A stretch of DNA of 64,000 nt. Origin: Acorus gramineus (taxonomy: Eukaryota > Streptophyta > Magnoliopsida > Acorales > Acoraceae). Below the pieces are notes generated by a model. The model saw only the letters and a program-made list of their open reading frames with translations. It was not told the origin of the DNA and did not search any database. Positions 1-13,600 of the stretch are shown one piece after another. The position numbers and the translations under genes are program-made. Location of the stretch: assembly GCA_030737835.1 (NCBI GenBank), contig CM060850.1, positions 27,563,385 to 27,627,384 of the forward strand, read 5' to 3'. Within the stretch, counting starts at the first letter, position 1. Each line of letters opens with the position of its first letter.

Positions 1-363
1 TTTCCGTCAAAAAAAATTTGGGAGTAATAATTTCTTTTTGTTTTATTGATTGTTGGGTTTTACAAATCCAGTTAACATTTAATGGGGGTTTATAATGATA
101 TTGTGTTTTCTAGTGTTATTTTTAATAATTTTCTTGTTTTAAGAGGGGTAGAAACTAAATAACATTTTTTTCTATCAAGTTAGGATTTTTTAGTAAATGT
201 ATTATTGTCAATCCATTATTTAATAACATATTCTATTGAAAAATAACTCATTTGAATTTTTTACAAATTTAATTAACATTTAAATGGGGTTTATAATAAT
301 ATTGTGTTTTAGAATGGATTTTTAATAATTTGACTATTTTAGGAGGGGTGGAGACTAAATAAC
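1..363. mobile_element. Right part of a Mutator-type MITE, cut by window edge
   Basis: This stretch matches the right two thirds of the complete element at 60212-60762 almost line by line, in the same orientation. Both contain a repeated inner phrase, ACATTT followed by a G-rich step and TTTATAAT, and both end in GGAGGGGTGG followed by ACTAAATAAC. The left part lies outside the window, so its target duplication cannot be checked. No coding capacity is seen. It is a non-autonomous copy, probably moved by a transposase encoded elsewhere. The family call rests on the other copy. Confidence 0.7.
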
Positions 364-1503
364 TCATAAAATTAAACATAGAACGACAATAACATCCCTA
401 CCTACATTGCTTGTTACATATTATTTAAATATCATATTTGATCAGAGAGAAAAAAAGAAGAAGAGTTTATTTTATTTAATTATGAATATGAGTTATAATT
501 ATATAAAATTATGTTATTAATTAAAGGTATAATCGATATTTATAATTAATCCATTAGGATTCTAAGAATCTCCCAATAAATTGGTTGGATTGTGATTCCA
601 TGAGTATTTCCATTTGGATGAATTCTAATCATGTAGGACAAACAATTCATGTTTAGAATACCACCAACCAAATAAATAGATTTTGACATTTTCCTGTAGA
701 AAAAATGATATAATAACCAAAGCATTAATCATTTGGTAACCCAAAGTAATGGATCAACAACTTAAGTAATAACACTTGTACTAAAAAATGATAAGATGCC
801 TACCATTTAATAAAAGAAAAAAAAAGTGATAAGATAATGCGTGATCTTGTTATTGTTTGACTCACTAAATTGGTCATATTTTTTTTAACTTTGGATAAGG
901 TCTCAAGTAGATATCTTCATGACCAATATAATCACCCTACCAAGCAAAAAAATATAATCACCCTCTATTAACAAAAACTAACTCTATAATTCTATGTATC
1001 AAGGATTTCCAGCTAAAGGTGTATTACCCATCACAAAAAATGTGTTATCACACAAAAAAAATACGAGTGTTGTTATATAAAATTTTTTTTTTATAGTCTC
1101 AACTTATATACCGTGTTAGCATTATACACTCACATTAACAAAATATATATCTTGTTAAAAAAAATTTACATTTTTTACAAATGGATTTATGCAATTCATT
1201 AAAATATACACTTCATTTTTATTATATAAAAACATATGTTTCATTAGATAAGATATATCATTTTTTAAAATCAAAATATATGTGAACTGGAATTGAAGAT
1301 GAAACAGGAACTAAACGTGACATTTTTCAAAATATAAACGCCCTCTATCATGATCAATGGACATTTTGACTCAAATTGAAATTTCGAGCTACCTTATAGT
1401 ACTTGCTATCATTATGTTGATAAACTACCTATTTTATGCTCCCTAGGATAGAAAAATGATGTGTAGATCTATCTACAGCCCCTTCGACAATGAAATACAT
1501 AAT

Positions 1504-1552
<49 letters not shown>

Positions 1553-2294
1553 CATATTTTTATTTTTTTGAATAAATAAAATTTAATCAAACCTATACTT
1601 ATTTGAGCAATGGATAATGTCACAAAGAGTCCAGCTCGTAGTTCCATGAATAGTCTCTGTATATTTTATGTAACAAAATATGTATTTTTATAAAAATAAA
1701 AATATATATATACATTTCAATAAATTCTATGATCACTGAAAAAAAAGAAAAAATTACACAAAACCTGTACTTTGTTAGAGGTTCGAGACCACACACAAAA
1801 ACTGTGTATGAGGACATATAATAATGCCCTTGTGCAATTGTATGCTAACCCATAGGAGTCACTCGGGGATGATAGATCCTCTTTATTGAAATGAAAATGT
1901 ACACTTAATCCATTTTCATTTTTTTTAATTCATATAAAAAAATGTCATATGCACTGTTTGGCAGACTTCTCCTTTTTGCTCTTTTTCTTCTTTTATTTTA
2001 TTTCCACCATCTCCCCCCCCCCGCCTCCCTTTTTTTTTTCCCCATGTATACTCTTTTTTATTTGCCCTTTTGTATCATTCTAATAAATATAAAAGGACTA
2101 CTGTTTTGTAAAAAAAAAAATGTAATAAATTTTTAATGAGGTATATATACCAAGTAGAGAGGGTTGAGTAGAGGGAGGCCAACGGGGTATATGAGACTAT
2201 AATTGTGATTTTAAAAATAATCAAGTGAAACAACGCTCATATCGAAAACTTATAAAATCATTTTTGTGAACCAATTATAAACATCACGTGGCCT
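364..2294. other. AT-rich spacer
   Basis: No gene is supported. The stretch holds poly-A and poly-T tracts, a (TA)n microsatellite near 1510-1549, and around 1030-1265 a copy of a dispersed AT-rich repeat whose relatives appear near 36030, 41770, 50090, 53480 and 55930. Short open frames here are low-complexity and lack splice signals or recognisable domains. Confidence 0.6.
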
Positions 2295-2302
2295 ACGTCA
2301 AC

Positions 2303-2715
2303 TAGGGCTGCAACTTGGGTCTCATTGAACCCGAATCTGATAGGTTGAATCCGAACCCAACAGGTTGAACCTGATTTTTATATGGGTTGAGTTGTTCAAA
2401 TCGGGTTAGGTTCGGGTTGACCTCACTCACAATCCGACCCAATCCGAAACCGTAAATTAATAGTTAAAAAAAAAATCATGGTCATTCATTTTGTAGCTCA
2501 TAATCTGGACCGTTCAAATTTTAAGTAAACCTAACTAATCTTACAGGTTGGATCAGGTTGATTTATTTAATTTGCACGTTATTTAATTGCGGATTGGGTT
2601 CGGGTTAGTCCAATTCGGGTTAAAAATCGGATTGGATCGGGTTAAGGTTGAATAGTTTAGAATTCGGGTTGAGTTCGAATCAATCCGAACCCAACCCGTC
2701 CGAGTTACAACCCTA
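2303..2715. mobile_element. hAT-type MITE with 8 bp target duplication
   Basis: The element is 413 bp. It starts TAGGGCTGCAACTTGGGT and ends in the imperfect inverse, ACCCGTCCGAGTTACAACCC TA. It is flanked on both sides by the identical octamer ACGTCAAC (2295-2302 and 2716-2723). An 8 bp duplication with TAGGG-type ends is the hAT superfamily signature. The interior is built of repeated GGTTGAA and CGGGTT motifs and codes for nothing, so it is non-autonomous. A second element of the same general type lies at 36334-36746. Confidence 0.85.
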
Positions 2716-2723
2716 ACGTCAAC

Positions 2724-5700
2724 GGTGGTATTAAGATGAACATGTTTGATTTTTCACGTAAATCCTAATCTCCGTGACGGTTTTTGCAATAGAGTAAAAA
2801 ATATTTTTAGTAAATTTTATTTTATAACAGCAACATTTCAAGTAAAAAAATATCTCTGTGTTTAAATTTTTTTTACATTTTTCCCATTTTCCGTAACTTT
2901 TTCTTGCATTGCTCAAACGCATCCTACTATATATCACAGGCATTGACTCTTAAAAGATTCTCACCCTTGAGTTTAGAAATTCTAAAAAAAAAATTGTTCC
3001 TTGAAATTTGTTTCCCAAGTTTAACAACAATACCTTGGTAAAGTTAAGAAGTTACTTGAGCACTTTATGAGTTGGTTAGATTCAACTTGAGCACTTTATG
3101 AGTTGGTTAGATTCAACAGTGGAAAAAAAAAAAACAAACAAACAAACAAACAATCATTGAAGAAAACCCAAAAAGCAAGGTTAGTATCCTTTTTTTTGTT
3201 TTTTTAATTCAATATCATCTCAGAATCCCTTCTTATTTTTTTTACTTTAGTTCCCACCACAACTCTGCTCTTCTTTTGACCCATTAAGTAACTAACCCCT
3301 GCTGGCCTTAAAATGGTGGTTAGGAAGTAAGGGTCACACCCTTTTTATGTGTCATAAGAGTTAGAGAAAGATAGAGAGAGAAAAAATAACACAATAATTA
3401 ATACAAAGTAGGGACCATATGAAGAAGAGGAGGTCCTCTCTAAACAAACTAATAGTGCAAGTTGTTGGCCTAATCACAAATACCCCACCACTCCCACCAT
3501 CACCACCTCTTAAAACTAAGGCCAACAAAATACAACCATCCTTTCTGTCACCAAAAACATGATGTTTCACTATGTTTTAGGCTTTCTATAATTTTCCCAC
3601 CTTGTGAGTTTTCTTTCACACGTTATGTACATTTTTTTTTTCTCATGAGACTTGAAAATAGTTTCAACAAAAACATAGGGTGGACAACCTAGCTGTCAAC
3701 ACTAGCAAGACCAAATAATGAAGAAAAAAAGAGTAAAGTTTGTTTGGCAATGACTACATGAATGAATGGATTAACTAGGAAGGATGGTTCATGGCACATG
3801 CGCACCTCCCTATAATTCTCTATATTTTCTCTACTGTTTAGCTGTTTGTAGTCGGCTTGGTCATGTGCACCTTATAAATAAAAACAAGAAAGCCCCCACA
3901 TTTTGTGTATTGTTTTGTACTAATAACAAACAAAGCAACTACAAATCTTCATGAAGTTTATAACACCAATAATCATTCATTGATGAATGTGATGCATCAT
4001 CACATTTCATTGCAATTCTTGAGATGTGAAGACAAGTTCATCACTAATTCAACAATGGATCATACATTCTGTTTTTTTTTATACAATTCATCTCTAGCAC
4101 ATGCAAGAGCCCCTCATTTAAGGGTTTTCCCCATCTATCTAGATCCCCCACCCTATGAAGAAACTTCACTGATCTCAAGTCAGAAGCACCAACTTGTTCC
4201 CCTCTTGTTATGCTTGTTAGGGGGCAATAATGCACATCTACACTTATAAAATGGTCATTCCATTTTCACCATCTATGATGTGTGGAGGGGGGGACTGTGT
4301 TGTGAGTCCCTGTTTAGGGGGACTCAGTGGGGAGAGTCTAATCAACTTTCACTTTTAACATTGTCTCCTGGAATTACTGTACTAATAATCCCTCTCACCA
4401 GATAACAATAAAAAAAAATGACAACTGAAGTTACTTCCACTGCCTTAGACTTGACTGCATGCAAGGACCATGATCTTGTACTGTAGATCCTCATGAGAGA
4501 ATATTAAAGTGTGCTAATACACCATTACATGTTTTTTTTAATACAAAAAGATATTCATTCAATATATTTGAGTGTATACTTCATTTATTGTGAAAGTATG
4601 TTCTTTATTAAACAAATACATACATTTTTAAAAATTGACAGCAAAGACTGCCTAAAATTTTCAAATTTGAAAAGGAAAAAAAAAAAAAAAGTATTGGTAG
4701 AGACTAATTATAAGTTGGGTGAAATTGGGTCCCTAAAGAGTGATTTTAGGTTGAAAGAATGTGATGAGCACTCACTGACTCAGGCAAAACACTACATGCT
4801 CTTTGTTCTTTCTCTTCTTTTCTTATTGTGTGTTCCAATTATTTATAATTGTTTTTTTTCATCTCTCTCTCTCTCTCTCTCTTTTCTTTCCCATTTTTTA
4901 ATCGAGTCTTGCTATTCTTCAAAGCTCAAACAACCACCACCAACTCAAAAGCCTGTCGGGCTGTGCCTCTCTGTTCGCTCCCACCTTCCAACATTACTAG
5001 AAGGGTGAAAAAAAAAATGCTATATATTCAATAGTGTTTTTTTTTGTTGTGTACATAATAGGATAGAATATATTCCTATAAAATCACACTATTCAATATT
5101 TGCTAATACTGGACTTCCTGATATACGAATGGCATCTTATTCTAGCCAACTATATTTGTGCATGTATTTCTACTTTACCACTTTTATCACCCCCCCAACC
5201 CATTTTTTTTCAAAACCTAACAATCAATCTAAACTGTAACTCCCATTTGGTAAAGAATAAATTATTTCAGAAAAAATAATCTTATCAATGAAATAATTTA
5301 TTTTCTGTTTGATTACATATTTTAATTATTCTAGTTGAAAATTTTGATTAGAAAGCTTTTTTTGTTGTTTTGTTGATAAAATGTGAATAAATACTTATAA
5401 GAGTTGATAACAAGTGATTTGATATGTAAATCAATAGATTAAGTACAATAATACAATTCTAGATAATACTACACAATTTTCATTTATTTTTCAGGTTTAT
5501 CCACCCTTATTTCCCCCATATTTGACATCTATTTTTCTAGTTTCTACCCAAACAAAACTAGAATCTTAATTCCCCTCTCAGTGGCAATTTAGTAATTTTA
5601 AGTAATTATGAAAAGGAGGTTACTGTGTCCTCAGCAACGCTGAGTACAGATCTTGGGATGTAACAGAAAAATCAAATAAACCCATTCAACTTACTTATTT

Positions 5701-6600
5701 ATTTTTTTAAAAAATTAAATTAAATTTTTTTTATTTAATTATATAAATATAAAAGATACCCCCAAACCCCACATCAAGTGCGGGAAACAAAAGAGGGGAA
5801 CCTCACGGCGGAAATCGGGAAAGCATGATTGCACGTTCAACACGCCATCCCCCTGTACTTCTTCTCTATGGCACTGTCCATCCACCATCAATTAAAATCC
5901 CACCCTACTTAAATCTTTATTAATATTTAATAACACAATAATAACAAATCAGGAGATCAGAACCGTCCAATACCCATCAGACTGTCTACATTTACTGGTG
6001 ACTTTTTTTTATTAAAAGTCCTAACCTCTCCTAAGCTTACGTTAGGCCGACCATCCTCATATTAACACTCACCATTAGACCATATATTAAATATATTTTT
6101 ATGGACTAAAAAATAAATAAAGGTCCAGAAGTAACAGTAAGAACAGCAGCAGCAGCAGCAACAACAACAAAATCACTGGAACACTCAAAGTATATGAAAA
6201 GGAAAGTTTTGAAGGGAATATTTATAGAGTTACCCCAACTGTAGCATAAGTTAGTGACATGTCACCACCTCTTGATAAGGTGAAAAAATATTTCAAATAA
6301 TCAAACATTTAAAAATGAAAACAAATCCCTGAATATTCGCATTAATTCAAATTTGTAGACCTACTAAAAAGGATGGGTTGAGAAGAAAAACACAACAGCT
6401 GGAAACACCTCACCAGTCTCGAAATCTCCGGTGGTTTTGATGGAACAGAAGAACCAACAGAACAAATAATTTTCTTTTAATCAAAATTAAAATTAAAACT
6501 GAATTTCTGAAGTACTGAAAAAACCAACTCTGAAGCTGCTACAGTGAGTGAATCACTCCACCTTTTTTTTAAAAAAAAAAAATCCCCCAAAATATGAACA
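2724..6600. other. Spacer with small repeats
   Basis: No gene is supported. A 31 bp unit starting CTTGAGCACTTTATGAG is duplicated in tandem at 3055-3085 and 3086-3116. There are a CT microsatellite near 4861-4885, a CAG/CAA triplet tract near 6143-6170, and at about 5235-5600 a dispersed repeat related to 58995-59400 and 63600-63990. A 114-codon open frame at 3905-4249 has no domain and is antisense-overlapped by another. The last few hundred bases probably include the 3' untranslated region of the zinc-finger gene that follows. Confidence 0.55.
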
Positions 6601-6659
6601 AATTAAGCATCGACAACTAAAAGAGGAACAAATGAAGAACCATTTGAATTACTTACCGA

Positions 6660-7589
6660 TCAATCGATTCGATGGAGGAACTCCGCATCGGAGACGGCGG
6701 AGAGGCTGAGGTCCTCGTCGTCGATCGGCGCGGGAAGGTTGAGATCCAACAAATTCTCGGCGGCCGCGGGTCTGGTGCTCGAACCGGCTCCGGCGACGGC
6801 AGGGGAGGCAGAGGTGGAGGCGGCGGCCGCGGCGGAGGCGGCGATGGCGTGGGAACGCTTGTGGCCGCCGAGGGCCTGGCCGGAGGCGAAGACGCGGAAG
6901 CAGAAGGGGCATTGATGGACGGCGGCCGTCCGATCGATCGCCGCGGCGGCCTCGGACGATCCGTGACCCTCCGATTCGATCGAGGCGGCGCAGCCCCCCC
7001 TCGCCTTCTTGTGACTCGCCCGGTGCCCGCCGAGCGCCTGATACGACTTGAAGACCTTCTTGCACGTCCCGCACTGGAACTTCGTCCGCCCCCGCTTCGC
7101 CGGCGGTCGCACCCCGTCGGACGCTCCGCCGTCCTCCGATCGCTCCCTCTTCCCCCAAACATCCCTCGAAAGCATCATCAGCGACATCGCGACGTCCTCC
7201 TCCGCCGTCGTGTCCGACACCGAGCTCGCCGGCAGGTGCCGGGACCCGGTCTCGCTCTCCCGATCCTGCACGACCGTTCCGCCGCAGCCGCCGCCGCCAT
7301 CTTCATCGACGGCGAACTCCGGATCGACGACTCGGAAGCTCTTCCTCGGATTCTCCCTCAACCCGTAATAGATCTTCTCCTCCTCTGCTTCTTCGACTTC
7401 ATAAGCTTCGGCTTCGGAAGACGCTTCGGAAATCGAAGCAGAGGAGAGTCCGCGCTTGATCCGATGAGCAGGCGAAGAAGAAGAAGCATTGAATCCGCCA
7501 GAATTGATGACGTGGGATCTCATGTGACCTCCGAGAGCTCTCCCGTTCGAGAATCGACGGTAGCAGAGCTTGCAAGTGTGTTTTTCCAT
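6660..7589 (-). CDS. C2H2 zinc-finger transcription factor, ZAT1/ZAT4/ZAT9-like
   Basis: An intact single-exon gene for a 309-residue protein; the ATG at 7589-7587 is the first in frame, since the codons upstream begin with TTG. There are three fingers of the plant Q-type: residues 4-26 (variant core GRALGGH), 171-193 and 225-247 (both QALGGH). All keep the Cys pair and His pair. Residues 130-143 (EEDVAMSLMMLSRD) are the acidic-leucine box typical of ZAT1/4/9 proteins. A basic stretch at 162-170 may be a nuclear localisation signal. LLDLNLPAP at 280-288 is an EAR (DLN) repression motif. The family acts in the nucleus as DNA-binding repressors, often stress-responsive; the target genes cannot be read from here. 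The coding region is GC-rich against AT-rich flanks, a common feature of intronless plant regulators. A GA microsatellite at 7620-7636 lies in the likely 5' leader. A GGTAAGT just after the stop could be a 3' UTR splice donor. Confidence 0.93.
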   Translation of the reverse strand: MEKHTCKLCYRRFSNGRALGGHMRSHVINSGGFNASSSSPAHRIKRGLSSASISEASSEAEAYEVEEAEEEKIYYGLRENPRKSFRVVDPEFAVDEDGGGGCGGTVVQDRESETGSRHLPASSVSDTTAEEDVAMSLMMLSRDVWGKRERSEDGGASDGVRPPAKRGRTKFQCGTCKKVFKSYQALGGHRASHKKARGGCAASIESEGHGSSEAAAAIDRTAAVHQCPFCFRVFASGQALGGHKRSHAIAASAAAAASTSASPAVAGAGSSTRPAAAENLLDLNLPAPIDDEDLSLSAVSDAEFLHRID

Positions 7590-7862
7590 TGAAAGATCCA
7601 ATTTTTATTTTTAAGTTTTTGAGAGAGAGAGAGAGAGAAGTAAGAGTGGAAACTAAAAGGAGTAGGTGACAAGCATTCCTCCACCAAAAGACACAGAGAA
7701 TGGATTTTAATCGATTAATTGCTATTTAGGGGGACTTAATGTGCTGGACATTTAAAAAAACCGATACACCCCCCCCCCCTTTTTAATTAAAGTTGAAATC
7801 CAAAACGCTTTCATATAATATTTGTGTGTGTGAAATGAATTGATTGGGATTTTCATTAAAAC

Positions 7863-7868
7863 CACGTG
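7863..7868. promoter_or_regulatory. G-box/ABRE-like palindrome upstream of zinc-finger gene
   Basis: CCACGTGGC, with the palindromic core CACGTG, lies about 275 bp upstream of the start codon of the minus-strand zinc-finger gene. This is the bZIP/bHLH recognition core and is common in abscisic-acid and stress-responsive promoters. The position is suitable; function is inferred only. Confidence 0.35.
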
Positions 7869-7899
7869 GCATAACATACTTTCCACCGTGTCATGCCGG

Positions 7900-10636
7900 C
7901 TTATTCTTTGTATTATTTTATTTTAATGATATTTATTATATTAATTAGTATGAGTGACATGCATTTCATTAACGCGTCGTGGTTGGAGTCTTGAAGATGT
8001 CTGTATCCGTGGCCATCGACGGTTAGAAATGAAGGGTCGAATAATCAGAGATTTTTTTGATGGAGATATATGCGTGTATGCGGCGTTTTGTTAGGGAGAT
8101 TAGAGACTCGTGGACCAAGTCGTGTTAACTTTACCTAAAATAGCTTTTCATCAAAAAAATAATAAAACTTTATTTAAACTTTGCTTAAAACAAGAGCATC
8201 TTCAATATTATTTGAATTTCAATTTAAATAAAAATCACTTAAATTTTTTTTTAATCATTTATTCATACTCATACCAAATTAAATTTATATAAAATAAGAC
8301 TCAAACTTTTATTCAAATTTAAAACAACTCATTTTTTTTCTAATTTTACATTTTCTTCAAACCAATATCAAATTAAGATATTTGAGTAAAACACAAGATG
8401 ATAGTTGAAGACATAAATGAAATTTTTATATAGATTTGATCTCTTGATCTCCTCCACAGATATGGGAGGTCTTTTCTAACTTACAAAGCTCGATTTACTT
8501 AAGATGAATCAATACGAGAATAATTCGTCAATTTAGATGAAATATCTCATAAATGAATTTTAGATTTTTTTTAAAATTTTATAAATTTTGCATGTCAACC
8601 TCAACTTCAATAGAGATTTATATAAAATTACTCATGTTCGTACAAACAGGTAGATACGCCTTTAATTTTGTTTTCATGTGTATTTGACAGTGGCAAAGCC
8701 CTCTCACACACGCATGCTTACGCGTGTGGTTTTTTTATTACACGTGTGGTGCATGGATGGACTCGTGGTCCCTTTTTATCTCTGAAATTATTAAAAATGA
8801 GGGGGATTCGGAATAATCATGTTTTGAATAGGGTGATTCGATTTTGTGCGTGTACATGGCATGGAAGGAAATATTGTTGACATGAATTAATTGTGGAAAA
8901 TGTGTTTTTATGTATTAGAAAAAAGTGGAATACAATGAATACATTGTGAATGAGTGAATGAGAATGGGATCACGGGGTGAGGGAGGCTATCCCCGAATTT
9001 TCTGAATAAAAGGGGGATAAGCAAAAAAGAGCAATCGATGAATCCTCGCTGTCTTGGACCAGATCCGCCGTTGATTTCGAATTCGTCCGTCTACGTGAGT
9101 GTGCGAGGAGATAAATTTGGGGGATTTTAGTTGCACCCTTTAAAATCATTTTATACACCACCTTAAAAAGTAATTTATGATGCATTTATGACAAATTAAT
9201 TTTATAATGCATATAATGCGTCTTATAAAAATTTTATATGCATCAACTTTTACCCTAGTGTGACGGGTGATATTGAGTTATTCAATCTTGATAATTATAT
9301 TATCATAGAAAACAATGCGGGTTGAATAAACAAATTTTTGCTTGATTGATTTTTCTGTTATTCTTATTAAAAAAACGTAAAAATGATTTTTTTGTTATTT
9401 GATTGACATCGGATAAATTTTATTTTATTATATAATATATCACAAATATGACTTTCCAAGATTTATATCATCGATAAGATATTAAAGAATATTAGAATAT
9501 AATAAACTTCAAAAATAAAAACAATTTGAATAAATTATTGAATTTGAATATACAAATCAAATTCGAATTTTCATAGTAATGTTTTTAATCCGTCAAATAT
9601 GGATTTGGATATAAAAAATCAGTAAATATATATAATATTTATGTAGATTTTGGACCAGAAGTTATTGCTTTTCCAAACTCTGATTATATAATATATCAAA
9701 ATAAATTATGGGTGTATTTAAGCATAAGTCTGTGTCGCTTTCATATGGCAAATCAATAACTGAATCGGTCTGCTGACGACACGTGCCAATGAATGGGGAT
9801 ATTTGCATCCCACCGTCCAAATAAATGAATAAAAGATCGTACGGCTGTGATTGAGAATCCCCGGTGCTCGAAAGGCGGGAAAACAAGAAACCGTGTTTCG
9901 GTCCTACCGTGGACCTTATTGGAAATGTCCATCTGACATCAACCGTTAGATCTAAAATGCCGGTCGTTTGATTTTACGGGATAGATGCCGATCGAACGGT
10001 TGTAATTTTAGGATTCTGTAGTGAGGCCTCATGCAGACTACTAAATTTTTCAAAAGTTCTTTTAATTTACTTTCAGTTTTTTTTTTAATTTTAAATTATA
10101 TTAATTTTTTAAATTTTTTTATCAACTATCTGAATTTTGGTTTTTTATGTGAATTTTGATCATTTATGGCATTGATAGCTTGCGATAAAATATTTTATAA
10201 TAATTCATCATTAAACACTCTCTCTTTTGGTTTTTCGGATGGAGAGAGAAGAATTAGGTAATTTTATGTTTGATTGGTATTCTTTATCGGTCTTGATAAA
10301 AAAAATTTGTCTCATTAAAATAATTATGGTTTTAAATTGAGAAGTAGTAATAAAATGTGACTTTTTAGATATAGTTAAAGTGTTTATTTTAACTTATTAA
10401 GATATACCTGTTTAGTTCAGTCGGGCTAAACATGTGTTTCCTTTGTTCACTCTCTTATTTTCTGAAACAAAATCAAGGGTTAATTTTTTTTTTTTTTTTT
10501 CACTATTTGCAATTCAGAGAATCATTACTCTTCTTGACCTATATGGTTAACCATTGAATTAAATTAAAAAAATTTCCATGTTAGTATACATTCACATTTA
10601 AATTTGGCATCTACATAAGTGGACTCCCCACCCCCC

Positions 10637-10637
<1 letters not shown>
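7900..10637. other. Spacer, nothing recognised
   Basis: AT-rich non-coding sequence with short open frames only. The 8640-9180 part is somewhat less AT-rich but shows no domain, splice pattern or transposon end that I can support. Confidence 0.5.

Positions 10638-10679
<42 letters not shown>
10638..10679. repeat. Uninterrupted poly-C run of 42 bases
   Basis: Forty-two consecutive C follow CCCCACCCCCCACCC, so the C-rich tract begins near 10627. The opposite strand would be poly-G. Runs of this length are rare in plant genomes and unstable in sequencing, so the exact length should be treated as uncertain. Confidence 0.9.
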
Positions 10680-10682
<3 letters not shown>

Positions 10683-13600
10683 TTGTTTTTTTTTGGACTA
10701 AAAGGCCCCATATCAGAGCAAGTTTACATTAAGTATAAAAAAGAAAAGAATTATTTACATGTAAACTTGTAGCTACCCAATCTGCTACCATTGCTATACA
10801 GTCCTTTACACTACCAAAATGTGGAGCCAAAATATGTCTAATAATATCATGAGACAAAGCATCAGAAATACCATGTTGTTGAGTCCTTCTAGCTCAAGCT
10901 AGAACTTCTGCTGATCGAACCAAAACAAACTTCGTGGGACTTTATAAAAGAAGATCTTATCACTGACTAAAATCACACCTGCGAATTGAATCCAGAGGCT
11001 GTTGAAGTGCTAAAAAAAACTTTGACTCGTCTTTTGTATTGATTGTAAAACTCATTCTATTTCAAGCATTAGGTTTCATATGTTTAATGGACAATATAGA
11101 AGGACCCCCAAGAGGCGTATAGCCTAGGGGGCATGGGGCAATGTCTGACAGTTACAAGAGCAAAATGTACCACAATGTCAATGGATTTTCTTTATGATTA
11201 TAAAAAAAATGCTACCAGCAAATCGATAATATACGTCGAGAACATCTGAGAGTCAACTGCCTCATCACGGGGAGCGATGGATTTGGGGTGCTTCATCACG
11301 GGGAGCGATGAATTTCGTTGTCCAACGGAAATATAAAAGTTACAGTTTGAGGGGCGACAAGGTATGAGAAGGGTTTGTGGTGCATCTATAACAACTACGG
11401 GTTGATTAAATCGACAATTTTTTATTTACAAAAATTATGATTAATTGCTAGTTAAAATATTAAATCTAATAAAAGATGAGATACTAATATTATATAACAA
11501 AATGATGGCGTGATGTTATGCTTTAAGATTTTTACATAAAAAATTTATAATATTTTATAATTTATTCATTTATTTATTTAATAACAATAATTCATATATT
11601 TATTATTTCATGATAATTCAATGTTCAAATCCGATTAATCTAACTGTTGAACTACTGACTATTAACCTGTTCATTTTTTTTATTCAATGAACTGTTCGGT
11701 TTCTAAACATTGCTTAAAACTCATCTATTCAACGGGTATGATAGCTAGTTTCGTGGGTTAATCAGATCAAAAGTTAGACAAGTCTACGGTTTAACCAAAT
11801 GAACCAGACGTTTCGGACCAGTTTTTAAACATTGGAAAGACATAATCACCAAAACATTGCTTAAAAATTTTCCTTAGATAGCTGCGTAGAGAATCCTTTT
11901 AAATGTGAGCATGGAATTCGAAACAGCAACATATCCTACTTTTAATTCCAGCCCGACCCATATTCAATCTTGGTTTTAAATAGTAATTGTTAATAATTAA
12001 GACCTGTTCATTTTTGTTTAATTACACTGACCCGGCATGTGAAAGAGGTTTAGATCCTCTGTTTATTTTTTTATACTTGTTTTGTGCTTTGATCAACCAG
12101 AAAGTCATAAATTCATCATATAAAATAGATCTATTTATCCTTTCATGATTTGATATATTTATAACCGTTTGATTTTAATTGTGATGACGAATAAAAGTCA
12201 AATAAGATACAAGGAGAAAAAAACAAGTAGATGATCCAAACCCGTAGATTAACACATCACAACCACTATTAAAAAAAAAACCAACCAAACACATTCATTT
12301 CAGATGCCGCATTGGGACATAACAAAGCTTTTGATCTCCTCTCCACCATCAATGTGTCAGGATTGTCTTAGATCCGAAGTACTCATGTTCCAATGTACCC
12401 AGAGCAGAAGATCACGATGATGAAATCATATTAGGATGGTCAGCTTAGTTGATATTTAATTATAATTAATTAGATAAAATTATGTCTTAGTATCTTCATT
12501 ATTAGGAGGTTTTCAAAAATTTTCTTCATAAATTTAAGTGCATTAATCAGTGGAGTTTTTTTAGTCTCTTTTTAATTCTTGTAACTTACCTTTATTACAG
12601 TGAATATAGGTTTACGCTGATCCACATAAATTTATGTTTTTGATGTGATGTTTATGCTTAGTTATCTGGATCCCGACACATTGATCTACCAAAAAAGTTT
12701 CATTTGTTAAAAAATCTCGTGTTACACTAAACACAAACCCATGTGGCATGGGAGAGATGTTTTAGCTAACAAAATAATAGCATGTGAGGAGGGCCACATG
12801 CAATGCATGATCTTTTTGCATTTGCTGCAACAGAGGAACACCTCAACAGATGATTAATTAGGATGTTAGGTATTTTGGATCTTTTGGGGATACATATCTC
12901 AAGCTCTTGTTTTGTTTTATAAAAGGTTCAGCCACAGTTTCACTGTATATATGCACCCACACTGTACGAGATTCTAAAAAGTGGGGCCACTTTTGATCAA
13001 GGTTTTAGGCCTTTGAGTGTGGTCTGTCGAAAGGACCAACAACCACATTGATGGCTCGCCCTTTTTTAATGCAAAAATGTTACACCAAACACTTAGCCAG
13101 CTTATATTTTCATATTTTTTTCAAATCATATACTATTATCAGATGTGTATTTTTATAAAAATATGAAGTTTATACTTTCATGAATTTAAAGAAACTATTT
13201 ATAGAAAATATAAAAAAATTTCAATATGTAATTCAAATATATATCTGAAAATTATTAAGTTATCAGATATCTGAAAATCTGTATTCGTTTTTGAAAAATA
13301 GTAGCTGTGTACAAAAAAAATCGGATTGAATACAAATATGATGTATCCGGTCCAAAAAAAATTTGCCTTTTGAAAAATATATTGTTCTTTATTATGTTAA
13401 TATATTTGTATTTTGAAGATTAGTATGAGTTTTTATGTTATTTTTCTATGTTAAATCACGTAATTTTTTTTGTGTATAGTTATAAATTATATTTATTGTA
13501 GGTAATATTATTAGATTTTCTACTTGTTACTGATACTGGATATTTGGTTTTATTTTCATATATCGGATTTTTGGATATTTGAGGTGTATTTGCATCTATT

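Noticed and set aside
3905-4249. 114-codon frame on the plus strand
   Set aside because: No domain, low-quality composition, overlapped by a minus-strand frame; no splice or leader context.
4100-4340. Possible microRNA hairpin around GGGGGATCTAGATAG and GGGGCTCTTGCATG
   Set aside because: No match to a conserved plant microRNA and no convincing long stem by eye.
6672-7592. 306-codon open frame on the plus strand opposite the first zinc-finger gene, and two further long frames on the minus strand
   Set aside because: GC-rich coding DNA keeps other frames open. The minus frame with three zinc fingers and an EAR motif explains the region; the others are Arg/Gly/Pro-rich without domains.
10690-10930. 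LINE RNase H-like tail on the minus strand
   Set aside because: Only a few residues (ADWVATSLH) fit and the frame is short.
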